Both the position numbers and the translations under genes were made by a program. The notes under the pieces are model-generated. The model did not search any database, was not told the origin of the DNA, and was given only the letters and a program-made list of their open reading frames with translations. 64,000 nucleotides of DNA from Ischnura elegans (taxonomy: Eukaryota > Arthropoda > Insecta > Odonata > Coenagrionidae): NCBI RefSeq assembly GCF_921293095.1, contig NC_060251.1, positions 56,003,585 to 56,067,584 of the forward strand, given 5' to 3'. Of this stretch, positions 32,265-43,313 are shown in pieces. Positions within the stretch are counted from its first letter, which is position 1; each line of letters starts with the position of its first letter.

Positions 32265-32923
32265 TTTGTACAGGTGGGATTGTGCACACGATATCTGTTT
32301 CCAAATTTAAAATTGGTTTTATGGTTTCAATTAATTTGAATTCCCCCAGGTAATCACCGTAATTTGTGCCTTGAAAGGGCAATTTCCCTGTCGGAGCACC
32401 CATAGAACTAAGGGGAAGCGTCGGCTGCACCGATCAAGCTCCACTATAAGTCCACGGTGTCCATTGCGACTTGGAATTCCTCTGCTACATTTAGGGCAGA
32501 TTACAAATTACAATTCATCTGCTAAAATATGCATTGTTCACACATTTTACCCTGTTATCTCTCCTAGAAACGCAGTTCGGGTTCTCAATTTTTGTTGCTG
32601 TTTTCCCATGCCTTTTATTTCACTCAGTGAAGTAAATTAACAGTATCACTGTCTGTGGTAACATAAATAAAGACGTTCGATGAATCACCAAAATAAAAAC
32701 CAGTGATTATGATGTAATTGCTTCCATAAACCGTTCGTTAGTCCGACGTGATGATACAGTTAATCCCAAAAAAAAGTAAATTGTATGTATTTGTATTTTT
32801 CATATTGTTTTGATATTTTGCATGATGTTTTTTATTTATATGAAGTGTAAAACATGTAATATTATTGACAAAGCCATGCAATGTTCATATGCTTAAGGTG
32901 ACTGAATAAATTGAATTGATTTT
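32265..32923. other. Non-coding; possible LINE tail at its end
   Basis: Ends with GACTGAATAAATTGAATTGA, a tail style seen in non-LTR elements, immediately before the SINE. No coding part identified. Confidence 0.3.
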
Positions 32924-33130
32924 GCCGGCCTCGGTGGCGGCGGGGTAACGTTCTCGCCTGCCAAACAAGAGGTAGCGGGTTCGAGTCCCGTCTGCGTAGA
33001 TTTCCCCGGTCCAGGGCATGGTCGTTTGTCTACGTTTACTTATTACAATTGTTGAACACCCTGGTGTAAAATGGCCAATAAGAGCTGTATCCGGTGGTTT
33101 GAAAATAAAATAAATAAATAAAATAAAAAA
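32924..33130 (+). repeat. tRNA-derived SINE
   Basis: A tRNA-like head begins GCCGGCCTCGGTGGC. It has an A-box-like CGGCCTCGGTGG (32926-32937) and a canonical B box GGTTCGAGTCC (32978-32988). A unique body follows (GGTCCAGGGCATGG, CACCCTGGTGTAAAATGGCC), then an AAAATAAATAAATAAAAT tail from about 33102. AAATTGAAT occurs on both sides and may be part of a target duplication. Confidence 0.85.
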
Positions 33131-34760
33131 TTGAATACTATATAGAAGTGAAAGTCTCAAAGGGAAGGGTCTCCTGCTTCATGCCCGAAACCATTTCAGT
33201 TCCAATCGAATATCTCCTCCCCCAAGGGACTTGCGTCAGTTGCCCACGAGAGGGCAGGGATTTCAGTGGATCAAAATATTCATTGTGCCCAAGTGTTCTC
33301 GTGGCCTCACTCGGAGATGAGATGCGGCGCGTGCCTCGTCGATTGGATTTTTTATCCATTCACTCATTCAGTGCATTTTTGAAGTGTTTAATCCAACAAC
33401 ACCGAATGGTAGTGTATGAATGCAATCTCCATGATCCACTCTCGAGTAATAATAAGGAGCAGACACGCTTTGAAGCACCAGTATGGCGTGGAATGGAAAG
33501 ATATAATGGTGGTATATATTGGAAAAGCGTGCATTTAATAGCCATTAAAGCTTTGGGGAACTCGCACAATTTCATAAAATTACTAAAATTAGATGGTCCC
33601 AACCAATCCAATCATATGAATCCATCGAAGCAGCATTAAACTTAAGAAAAAAAAAAACATGCGAAAACCATAAAAATCGTGAATAATGCCTATTGGTCAT
33701 TTAACTCGATTTCAACGTAATGTAAGGTTGTTGTTTATACTGCAAAGGAAAAAAAATTGGAGTATCAATTGGTTGATGGCCTGCAGAAAGGAGTTGAATC
33801 TTTTAGCATCCATTTATGAAAGCTTAGCTGCACAAATGTTTTTGTTACAATATAATTGTAAAGATTGATTACTTAATGGACAAGTAAAAAAAAAGTTGTT
33901 TATATCGATGTAATCAGTATGAAATTCTTAGGATGCATGGAGAGTTCTCTTGATAACCCTTGTATTTCTCATTTAGAACTTTCTTGCGAAAAAAAATTTC
34001 ATATTCGAGATGTAGAGATTCAAAAATGTTGGCAAAGCTGTGCTTAATGTACCCTGAAAGTTTTCAGGAGATTAACTTGAACATTAGTAATGGGTCGCAA
34101 AAAATAAATACTAAAAGTGGACCGGATGAGTGGGAGTGATGCGTCCTCTTAATATTTGAAAATTGACTGCGGCAAACGTGTTAGGGCATTGTAAATCAGA
34201 GTGCTAGCTGGTGCACACGACGCCGCGGCGGTGACAAATTGAGAACTTTAAAGATTTCATGGGGAGCCGTATTTTAATTAAACTTCATCACTAGAGTGTG
34301 ATATGGAAATTGTTTATTTTCCGCAGGCCAGGATGTCTATTAATTCATCGATGAATGCGTGAGAAAACGGATTCTCGATAGCAAAAAATATCTTCAGCCA
34401 CTCATTCATTGATTAAGAACAAATAAGCGCGGGAGTTTCTGCCCACTCAAAATTTTGTGTCGCAATCTGATGTTTGGTTCAGTTTCCGATTAGTTCGCTG
34501 GAAAATGCATCATTCATCGTTAGCACCACATTTTGCATCCTCCCTTGTCTTGACTTCTCTGCTGCTGTCATCGTCTAAGCCTAGCTTCCATAGGGAAGCA
34601 TGCACCATATGTAGCATCTGATAAGTTGTTTCCTTACTGATATGCTTGTATTCTTAGTTGTGAGAGGATTCTTCTTTTTGTAGGATGCATTCTTCCCCTG
34701 CTCTATTCTACTGAATTTTATAAAAAAGAAATTTTCTTGCTTCGTCCGTCGTTGGTAATA
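33131..34760. other. Non-coding, unassigned
   Basis: 33140-33350 keeps frames open on both strands (a 163-codon plus-strand ORF starts at 33148), but no domain is visible and the ORF tail is AT-rich chance sequence. The rest is AT-rich without repeat partners. Confidence 0.35.
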
Positions 34761-35397
34761 GGGTAGTTTCCTCCATCAAAGAAAACGAAAGGCATTGATT
34801 GCGATTCGTTACCCACCATTAGTGTATTCATAATATACAAATTATTTGGTTTTAGAAATCCCAGTTTAGACGAATGGCAAAGGTCAATTTTAACCTCATT
34901 TGAAAAAGGCCAGATTGGCGCCCATGCGATGCCACTCCATGTGACGTCACAAGATCCCAGATGCTATACGAGTAGATATGAGTTTTACATCGTCTGATAT
35001 TACTAATGCATGCATGAGGCACAGAGCTCAGGGAAACATGTCTTAATAATCACTTATTAAAATTGCCTATGGTCGGAAAGTTTCCTTCGTTTTATAGGGT
35101 GTTAATAATCCTTATTTAAACCAAGCGCTACCTGCTGGCGGGGTACTCTGCTACCTGCTAGCGGCCTGCATCGCACCAAGGCGGCCTCACACGGCGGTAG
35201 CCGTAACCAGAATAACGTCACACGGACTTTTCCCAGCATTCACACTAAGCCGTCGCGTTTTCGCGCGCTTAATAATTTTCACTTTTCCTTGAAACGCGCA
35301 AAATGGATATCGTCATTTAAAAATCTAAAAGCGTGAAATACGTACTCCAGGAGTAATAATCTTTCGATTTACGCAATTAAAAAATAGGAAACCACCC
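34761..35397 (+). mobile_element. Family A miniature element, copy 3 (637 bp)
   Basis: Same terminal inverted repeats as copies 1 and 2. TA precedes it (34759-34760), but TT follows, so one flank has mutated. It keeps the CTACCTGCTGGCGGGG segment that copy 2 has lost. Confidence 0.8.
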
Positions 35398-36221
35398 TTT
35401 TCGGCTTCCTAGGTAACTAAAATCATATCTTGACGTTATCAGTTCAGTTCTGGAGCAGCGGTGGAACCGAAGTTCCCGACCTGGGAGTTGTGAGCACAAA
35501 TGAATACTGGATATTATATGCACTTTATGTTCCACGTTCCAAATGAGGTTTCCAACGTTTCATATCAGTTCCAAACCTTCCATATCGGTTATCTAAGTTC
35601 CACATCAATTCTTGATAGCAACGCGACAGTATCTTTGGAAACGACACGTACCCTAATGTCCAATTACAGATCTGTGATACGTCCTCTCAGTGAAATAAAT
35701 TCTCATACCCCGCTTGATAATACTAAACCAAAATCGCAATTCGATTATGTCTACCGGACCATTATTTTTGAAAAATCCTACATTGTTGCTTGTGCTATGC
35801 AATTACGTCCTAGATATATTAATATACATTTCTTTGACTATTTTCTGTTCCTGATTAACTTTAACGAAACATAAGGCCACCCAAAATGGTGCTTCCTGTT
35901 AAAATTAATTTTTTGTAGAGTGAAATATTAGATGCCAAAACTTGATATAACTAGCATTGAATAATTTTAAAGTGAGCATCATAAATAGAATGTAATATGA
36001 TATGCATACATTACATGTGACATGGGTATAAGGTTAGATTCACTTCAATTAAACTATATTTATGGTATCTTCTTCTTTTGCTAACGGGAAATATTTGAGT
36101 CGGTTGTCCTTCGATTTTTGACGAACATTTTGTTTAAATATTTATGATTCTATTGTAAAAGTAATCAAATCACCGTGCAGTGAATTTATGTTCATAAGTT
36201 GCTTTAATATTATCATTATTA
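35398..36221. repeat. Diverged duplicate of 37340-37620 and 38009-38030, then AT-rich spacer
   Basis: TTTTCGGCTTCCTAGGTAAC at 35398 recurs at about 38010. 35450-35690 (ACTGG-ATTTTATGC-like, CCACGTTCCA, ACATAAGTTCCA-like, AATTACAGATCTG) parallels 37380-37570. The remaining 35880-36221 is unassigned AT-rich sequence. Confidence 0.45.
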
Positions 36222-37093
36222 AGTACTCCACCGATTAAGGTAGTTTTGCATGGAGTATGGAGGAAGCATTCTTGGAGCCTATCCTTCCTTCATGCACTTC
36301 CCTCTGCAATTCACTCTGGCTCACTCCTATTCACTCTATCTAGGATACCTGTTTTCTCAAGCCTTCTCTCGTTCTCCTTCCTGAGGGTCCAAGTTTCCGC
36401 ACCCTTAAATGCTACACGCCAGATCATACTCTTCACTAACCTTTTCTTTAAACTCTTACGTAACGATCCTCTTAGAAGCTCCTTCCTGTTCATGAATGCC
36501 TGCTTTGCTAACGCAATTCTCTTCCTGATGCCCTTACTGCTGCATCCATTTTCCTCCAATGTGCTGCCCAAATAGTTGAATTTGTCTACCTTATCAAGTT
36601 TTCCCCCACCCACTTTTACCTGGAGTCTCACAACTCGCGATGCATTACAAAACCGCATGACCTTGGTCTTTTTGTGATAAATATTTATAGCGCTCGTTTA
36701 ACGCATCCACTAGAGCCAGAAGCCCCCTCGCTGACTGGCTAATCAACGCCTGATCATCCGCGAACATCACTGATTTAAACATCATTTTTCCCGTTTTCCC
36801 TCCAGCTTCCAACTCATCCCACGCTTCCCTTACCATCTCCTCAGCGTATACGTTAAAAAGCAGCGGCGATAGAGGACAGCCTTGCCTCACACCTCGGCCA
36901 ATGCTTGCCCACCCAGATTCTCCGTTCACTACCCTCACTTGCGCAGTCTGGGCCGCATACATTTTACGAATCAGTCGTCTATCCCTCCAATCTACACCTA
37001 TTCTCTTGAGAATATCCATTAACTTTACCCAGTTCACCCTATCAAATGCTCTTTCCCACGCTTCCCCCAGCGTACGCGTTAAAAAAGCAGCGA
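36222..37093 (-). pseudogene. Non-LTR reverse transcriptase fragment with 3' end
   Basis: The minus strand encodes EAWERAFDRVNWVKLMDI (motif A), GVRQGCPLSPLLFN (motif B) and MFADDQALISQS (catalytic ADD intact). After a frameshift near 36655 it continues KVMRFCNASRVVRLQVKVGG, DKFNYLGSTL and GAETWTLRKENERRLEKT. It ends with a tail matching the fragments at 29600 and 54240. The 5' end at 37055-37093 is a misplaced duplicate of 36816-36863. Confidence 0.88.
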
Positions 37094-38180
37094 AAGATGC
37101 AAAAATAAATTGGTATTATTCTTATTATAACCCCTGGAACTTTCTTTTCAATAACCTGCCCAATAGAGCCACAGGTCTCGTAACACCCATTTTTTATCGG
37201 ACGGCGGTAACACCTCTTTCAATCTCTAAACACCCTCGACGCACCCTGTGAATGTTGCACCAAGAGTGCCACGTGAACGGAAGAGGACAATAAGTGGGGA
37301 CGACGAAGATCTTCGTGAACGTAGATACTATAGACGATATCTGCAACCGAAGATCCCGATATGGAGACCCGGGAGTATAAGGACGAACTGGGTATTTTAT
37401 GCGCTGAAAGTACCACGTTCCATTCGAGTTACCTGCATCTCATATTACATGTGTGTGTTCAATATGAGTTACATAAGCTCCATTTATTAGTCTTCGATCT
37501 ATTGCTTCCTGACCGTTTCCACAGGATACAGTACACTCCCTGTAATGTAATTCCAGGTCTGAAGATAGAAGAACACTCCCAATTTTGTAATTTTACACAC
37601 ATTAAACCATCAGTGATCTAGGTTTCAACGGATAACACTCATTCTTAAGGTTTCGAAGAGCAGAAAAGTACCAAAATATATAGCTGTTGCAGCTGGGGCG
37701 AGGGAAGCGAAAATCCAGGGGGTGGGGACATGGGGGATAATGAGTACATACACTGTTTTCGTTTTCGGGGATCGGGATCGGGGATCTTGCCCCGGGAAAT
37801 TTTATAAGTAGTGAGTTTTAAGTTATTTAAGCATTTTAGAAGAGTCATATGATCAAAATTAGAACCCTGATAGCTCGAATCTCGGTATCTGGACACTCCG
37901 GGGAAAATCGACAAGCCTGACACATTTTTCCTCACACCCATAACGAATTTTCGAGGGGGTTCGGGCCCCCTCAGGCCCCATGGAGTCGGCGCCACTGTTC
38001 ATTGTAGTTTTTTCGGCTTCCTAGGTAACAAAACTATTCCGCCTGTGCGATAATCCCTCTTAATTTCTTTCCATGAACCTCTGCATCTGCGACACAGCTT
38101 TCGTAACACCCAATTTTTTACCGGACGGCGACGATTACACCTCATCCAACCCCTAATAACCACCCAGGACGCCACCTACC
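37094..38180. repeat. Diverged segmental duplications
   Basis: 37170-37330 and 38095-38260 share TCGTAACACCCA, TTTTTT-TCGGACGGCG, AAGAGYGCCACG-GA-CGGAAG-GGAC and GGACGACG in order. 37700-37990 is unassigned. Confidence 0.55.
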
Positions 38181-38776
38181 CATTGAGTATCAAGAGCGCC
38201 ACGCGACCGGAAGGGGACTATCAGCGAGGACGACGGAGAGCCACGTGGACGGGGAAGAGTAGTTCAGGAAACCCCCGCGAATGCGCAAGGGGCGTGATAG
38301 GTGTCCCACACTCGTGTATTATGACACCACACACACGCGCCGCCCGCCGGCCCTGGATTGCCGGCCAGACACAGGGGTGGGCGGGCGACCAGTTTAAGGG
38401 CCGGAGCGTGTCGCATTGGGGAAAATTAAGCGTGGAGAGCTTTCGCGCCACGCGTCGCATTAGCAAAGGGACGAAACGAGTGTTTAGTGGATGGGTCCGG
38501 ACACCAGAGGGCATTATTATCGATGCGACCTCAAGAAATTCGTCACGCTCACGAGAGGTCGAAAATCCGTGTCACAAAAGGGGCCATGGGGACACAACTT
38601 GAAAAAGCTCACCGGATATAAGATTCACGAGCGATGTTTAACACGATTACGACTTGTTTACCTATGCATGTAGCGATGATCGTTCGAGCGAGACACGTGG
38701 GTCAAAACAAGGCGTGAGAACTTCGTTGCTAGGTTGATAGGGTACACTACCGACGAAGAGGACAATACTGGGTGCC
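38181..38776. other. CpG-rich unassigned sequence
   Basis: Contains a 139-codon plus-strand ORF (38183-38602, basic, no domain) overlapped by a 97-codon antisense ORF. It includes the second copy of the duplicated segment, so the ORF is partly repeat sequence. Not accepted as a gene. Confidence 0.35.
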
Positions 38777-38780
38777 TTAA

Positions 38781-39089
38781 CACGTTGCGTACCGGGGTAT
38801 TTAAATTCCTAGGAACGTCGAGATTGGAAATATGTGCCTATTATGGCGTAATAACTTTGGTTTAAACATGGTTATAAAGCTAATGTTTAGAATATAACTT
38901 TACCCAATCAAACATTATGATGCATCAATTCATTATGAATAACGAAAAACAACTGAAAACGTACTACCGAATACGTATTCTACGCTGTAAAATTGTTTAG
39001 GTTGACGCGCCTAAATGACGAGAATCTTCGTCATCCGTCCGGAACGTTCGGGAAAAAAATGAGAATTCTCGCCATCCGTACGCAACGTG
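38781..39089. mobile_element. piggyBac-type MITE with TTAA target (309 bp)
   Basis: TTAA (38777-38780) precedes CACGTTGCGTACC. The right end, inverted, reads CACGTTGCGTACGG and is followed by TGAA (a one-base change from TTAA). Subterminal words GACGAGAATCTTCGTCATCC and GAGAATTCTCGCCATCC near the right end are related to each other. Confidence 0.7.
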
Positions 39090-39116
39090 TGAAGGGAGTG
39101 TATGACATCTACAAGT

Positions 39117-39482
39117 GATGGAAGCTCATAGAGGAACCTCTACCATCGACCAAGAAACCTTTAAATTTGATTTTTGTTTCCTATTCGGATGCATTTTATC
39201 GGTTTTCAAAAATGTCCGTAGAATGATTAATATTTTTCAATATTTACTACATAAAATTAAAAATAGCGAGAAATTGCATTTACAAGTTATGAATTTGATT
39301 AATCACAATATCACGAATAAAACTTTTGGTCAATAGCCGTAATTTTAGCTGATTACTTTTGGAAACTCGGATGACTCTGCATCTCAGCTACAAGAGTGGC
39401 GACTTTTGTAAACAATATGCGGTGGGGTATAACACATTTGAGGCAACTGGAGAATCTTACACTGTAATATTCGTGGATGGAA
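39117..39482 (+). repeat. Left copy of an LTR-like direct repeat
   Basis: Matches 40686-41106 through CATAGAGGA, TTTTCAAAAATGTCC, AAGTTATGAATTTGAT, GAGTGGCGACTTTTGTAAAC, GCGGTGG and GTAATATTCGTG. The copies are in the same orientation and about 1.57 kb apart. Confidence 0.6.
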
Positions 39483-40685
39483 GGTTGAGAACGGGGTTCC
39501 TGCATGATTTTTTTCATATCTAACAAGCGCAGGACATAAAATTATTTTCTGAATTCATCAAAGAAGAATGCATGTGATTCTGCGTTTCCCTTCGCGAGAT
39601 ATTGAAAGATAAGTATAACAAATTTTAAAGCGCGCCGAAAACTCTGGAAGGATAGGAAACGCCGCCGCGATGGGAGTCCAAGGAGGCCTTCAGGGAAAGG
39701 ATAGAAGGAACGGGATAGAGAAATCCCAACGCCGTCATCAGGGCGACGGGATCCACTACAAGTGAAACCATAATTAAAATTGCAAACAAAATTGGAAGAT
39801 TATTCTATAATGAGAATAATTCATTGATAATTTCGTTGGATCGCCTAAGCTTAGCAGTGGAATTACATGCCACAATCGACAACATGGACTCATATAGGAG
39901 CTTGATTGATGTAGCCTACACGTCGCAGTCGTCCCAAAGCAGCTCCACCAAGGAAATGGCTACGCCCTCCTCACGCTACGGCATTTAACTGCTCCGGATT
40001 AGGATTAGCCCCGAGTCGGAGCTCGAAACGTCGGCAGAAATGCAAAAATCGTAATTTTCAAGGTGATCCTTGAAAATGTCACAATGTGTTGAAGCCATGG
40101 TCAGTCGTTGAGTTTTGGAATTAAAAAGTGTGGAAATTACCATTTGTGTTCTTTCATCATGGATATGTCGAACTTCAATCAAATCAAGCCAGGAACGATT
40201 TTATGCAAGCAGAAATGCAGTTTCTAACCCGGTGGGAATCCCGAGAGAATTTCACCCAAAACGGATCGAAGGCTGATATTGCCATGCAAACCATTGGGAG
40301 TCGTAGCGGTGATTGAGTCATGTTTTGCGAAAGCAAACCCGACGCTGAAAAAGGTTTACGTGGTAAATCACCCCCAAATATCCTTTCCAACTGATTATCC
40401 ACACCTCTCCGTTATGCCAATGCGCGTGTGTTCTTCGGATCATTGGGCGACTAATGGAAACATTCCCCTCTATCTCCGGTTGACATTTGGCATTATTCCG
40501 TTTTCACGGATTTTCCCTAATGTTGGACGAGGCGATGATGCGGTCGAAGCATGGCGGGTCACGTCCCAGCCGACCCCAATGGACTAAGCCGTGGCGAATT
40601 GAGCCGTTGCGTTGATCGCATTGCCTTCGACGTGGCGGGTTTTCGGAAATGGGCCGATATTGGTGACTTCCTCGCCGTATTTGAA
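39483..40685. other. Sequence between the direct repeats; contains a family G copy
   Basis: 39660-39765 is a short family G copy (GCCGCCGCGATGGGAGTCC, then GGGCGACGGGATCCACTAC-like). 39990-40040 carries a hairpin followed by CGAAACGTCGGC. Overlapping ORFs of 60-100 codons at 40128-40725 have no recognisable domains. Confidence 0.4.
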
Positions 40686-41106
40686 AGCGAGGAGACTGCA
40701 TAGAGGAGGCCCAATTCCATCCCATAGAAGGCTGATATCTGCTTCCACTTCGCTCGCATTTTAATCAGCTTTCAAAAATGTCCCCGGCGTTGACATCCCC
40801 AAAAATGTCCCCCGGATTTTTTAGTGAAATGAGATCCATTTTTCCCAATATTTTGCAGTAAAATGTTTTTTAATTACGAGGACTAGCATTGAAAAGTTAT
40901 TAATTTGATAGATCACGTCGGAATGTGTAAACATTTCGGTTAACACTCCTAATTACACCTTACTTCCTCGCGAAAATCGGATAAATTTGTCCGTCAGCGA
41001 CACGAGTGGCGACTTTTGTAAACCTAATTAAATGCGCGGTGGTTTAAAACGCCATTTAGAGGCCCACTTGAGGATCATATTTTGTAGTATTCGTGATTGA
41101 AATATT
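40686..41106 (+). repeat. Right copy of the LTR-like direct repeat
   Basis: See 39117-39482. This copy has an internal duplication of AAAAATGTCCCC-type sequence near 40780-40815. Confidence 0.6.
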
Positions 41107-41212
41107 GAATATCGTCGAGAGAAAATAAATAGGATGTCTTCTGCTCCGAAACACAGGATTCATAGCCAGTCGCTGTAAATAGAGACGCTTAATGTGCTAG
41201 GATACATATACG

Positions 41213-41450
41213 CATAGGTGGATCTATGGGGGGGGGGGGGGAGAGACACTGGGGCCCGTGCTTCCCCAGTCCCTAAAAAAATATGCAAGGTTTTAATACG
41301 GTCCCATTATAATTACGTTCGTTTTGTATTACGAGGTATCTTTGTGCCCCCCAGAAGAAAATCCTAGATACGGCCTTGCTTGTGCCCCCCCCCCCCCCGC
41401 CCCCCCCCCCCCCCCCCCGAGTAAGAAATCTTGGATCCGCCCCTGCAGAT
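41213..41450. mobile_element. GGATCCGCCCCTG-type miniature element with long C-runs
   Basis: Ends AATCTTGGATCCGCCCCTG (right) and has GGTGGATCTATGGGGGG at the left. C-runs of about 15 and 20 bases (41386-41418) and a G-run (41229-41242) lie inside. The interior matches 5673-5840 inverted. Confidence 0.55.
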
Positions 41451-41869
41451 ACGTATTAGCCCGCAAGAGATACCCTATGCGGCGACTTTAATCGTTTGTT
41501 GTTATAAATTAAGCTCATGTCAACTATCAATTAACATATTACCATAACTTATCACCCTGATACCGTATGTGTAATTTTTTAACTGAGAGAGTGAATTTAT
41601 GCCATAACTGTACAAATAATTTGTTGAAAATAAAGTTTTGCCAGTCCTATCGTCAAATGTAATTAGATTACCTTCTTGAGTAGTTGGCAAGTTTTGCCTT
41701 TACATGAATGAGGAAGTACATTTTGTTAGTATGCGTAACATTTTTATGACCGTGTGGTGTGTTATCTGGCAATCCTCTTGCATGCTGCATACTGGTGATT
41801 GATCACCCCCTGCCAAACACTATAGGTGAATCGCAGGGTATTGTGTAGATGTGGAGTCGGAAGGAGTAT
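41451..41869. other. Non-coding, nothing recognised
   Basis: AT-rich spacer between two miniature elements. Confidence 0.35.
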
Positions 41870-42514
41870 CAGGGTTTCCACTCCAGCTGAATTGTAAAAT
41901 TCGCGGTTTTTTCCAGGTTTTCACGGTCTAAATGATGTCAAAGTCATGGTATGTTGATAAGCCATTTTAGGCAGAAATATTGATGACTTTACATTCACCG
42001 GCCGCACGTTAATTAAAAATTTAGCAAACGCGATAGACGCCGTGAATGCAAATACAGCAATGAAAGTGCTATCTCTCATGACGTCACCTATCGTTAGCAA
42101 AATTCAGGGCCGGCTAAAGGCTGTGACTGGGAAAATGGAAGGAGTAGGGTGAAAGGGAAGTTGAGAAGTGTCTGAATTTGCGCTAGGGTTAATGAACACT
42201 TCGGTTACCGGTCTTTCGGCTTTGGTACTGGCTTAAGGTCAATGTGTCATCATGGCACAAGGACCAATAATTGCCTTTCGAATATACGTGTGCAGAAAAG
42301 TGCGTGGACAGTGTCTGCTCGTGACTGACCTTAAAATATGATCGATATATCGATTTTCCTTTTGATCTCTCATTCGTAGTTCTACCATCCAGTTCGAGAA
42401 ATTTTCAAGGTTGTATGACGTAATTCACGGCTATTTCCAGGTTTTATTTCACGGTAGAAGAAATTCACGGCTTAATCACGTTTTTAAGGGCTTCACGGTT
42501 GAGCTGGAGCCCTG
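41870..42514. mobile_element. CAGGG-ended miniature element (645 bp)
   Basis: Left end CAGGGTTTCCACTCCAGCTG; right end inverted CAGGGCTCCAGCTCAACCG. Both share CTCCAGCT. Subterminal TTTTCACGG / TTCACGG words recur near both ends. Termini are hAT-like, but no clear 8-bp duplication is visible. Confidence 0.6.
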
Positions 42515-42562
42515 ACTATGTTCTTGATATAAATACTAATACTGCTACAACTATTCTTAGTC

Positions 42563-42722
42563 CGTCCGTCGGATGGGACGTTAAGCCGTGGTCCCCTTGG
42601 CGCCTTTCGTTAAGAGCAGGGTAATGCCGACGTCGGGTTTCTCTCCACCCTTCCTTCCATACCCTCCCTCATGGCGCAAATGACCTCAGTTGTCGGTCGC
42701 CTCCTCCAAATACCGTACCGTG
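42563..42722 (+). mobile_element. Short retro-insertion with perfect 13-bp target duplication
   Basis: ACTATTCTTAGTC occurs exactly at 42550-42562 and 42723-42735. The 160-bp insert begins CGTCCGTCGGATGGGACGTT and contains AAGCCGTGGTCCCC, GGCGCCTTTCGTTAAGAGCA and AATGCCGACGTCGGGTTTCTC. It ends AATACCGTACCGTG, a short CCGTA repeat instead of poly(A). Size, duplication length and 3' repeat indicate target-primed insertion of a SINE or LINE 3' end. Confidence 0.8.
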
Positions 42723-42739
42723 ACTATTCTTAGTCGGAA

Positions 42740-43313
42740 GTGTGATGGCCCCCTGAGGTGGTTATAATTTGAGCGATGACCTCACAAAGCTTAACCCCCA
42801 CACTATAATCTCTTCTCAAGATCCTGGTTTCGCACAAAAAACGAACCGAACACGGCGACACTGTATCTTTCCCACGCACTTTAATGCGAGACGAAAAATT
42901 TTCTGAAGGGCCCTTTCACTTTTTACGTAGAGCACTAATATGGATCTCATAATCTAATCGCCCCCCGTGCGGCGTGCCACTAGAGGTCGCTGGCGGGGAC
43001 CGCAGACACGTGCCCCCGGCCGATGCGCCACGCGCCGCCGATAAAAGAGACGCACGCCCGTCCGCGCTCCGACAATTTCACCCCCTGCCACTCACCCGCC
43101 TCAATTTCCTCGGCGGGAAGTGTGCGCCCACTTCCCGCCACTTTAAACGATCCGCGGTCCTTTTTCGACCGACGGTCGCCCTTGCACTCGAGGTTAACAA
43201 TTTGTGGCTCAAGAGGCTGGCACACTTGTTTTGGGTCCACGGTTCCCACGTCCGACACTTTTAATGATGATAGGGTCAAAAGAGGAGTATAATTACGTGT
43301 TAACAACCGTGCT
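42740..43313. promoter_or_regulatory. CpG-rich block with paired E2F-like sites
   Basis: 42960-43200 is dense in CpG. GGCGGGAAGTG (43112-43122) and CACTTCCCGCC (43129-43139) form a perfect 11-bp inverted repeat with a 6-base centre. TTCCCGCC is an E2F-type core. A TATA-like GATAAAAGA lies at about 43038-43048. It could be a CpG-island promoter, but no adjoining gene is visible. Confidence 0.3.

Noticed and set aside
32924-33000. True tRNA gene
   Set aside because: Good B box, but no closed acceptor stem, and it is followed by a SINE body and an A-rich tail.
33148-33639. 163-codon plus-strand ORF
   Set aside because: Starts in the tail of a SINE insertion, overlaps an antisense ORF and shows no recognisable family features.
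38183-38602. 139-codon ORF in CpG-rich DNA
   Set aside because: Part of it is the duplicated segment also at 37170-37330, where the frame is not kept.
39990-40045. Second hammerhead ribozyme
   Set aside because: The hairpin followed by CGAAACG is present, but the CTGATGA core is not (ATTAGGATTA instead). Too decayed to call.
41386-41418. Long C-runs as a structured G-quadruplex regulatory element
   Set aside because: They lie inside a miniature transposon family with homopolymer runs near its ends, so transposon slippage explains them.
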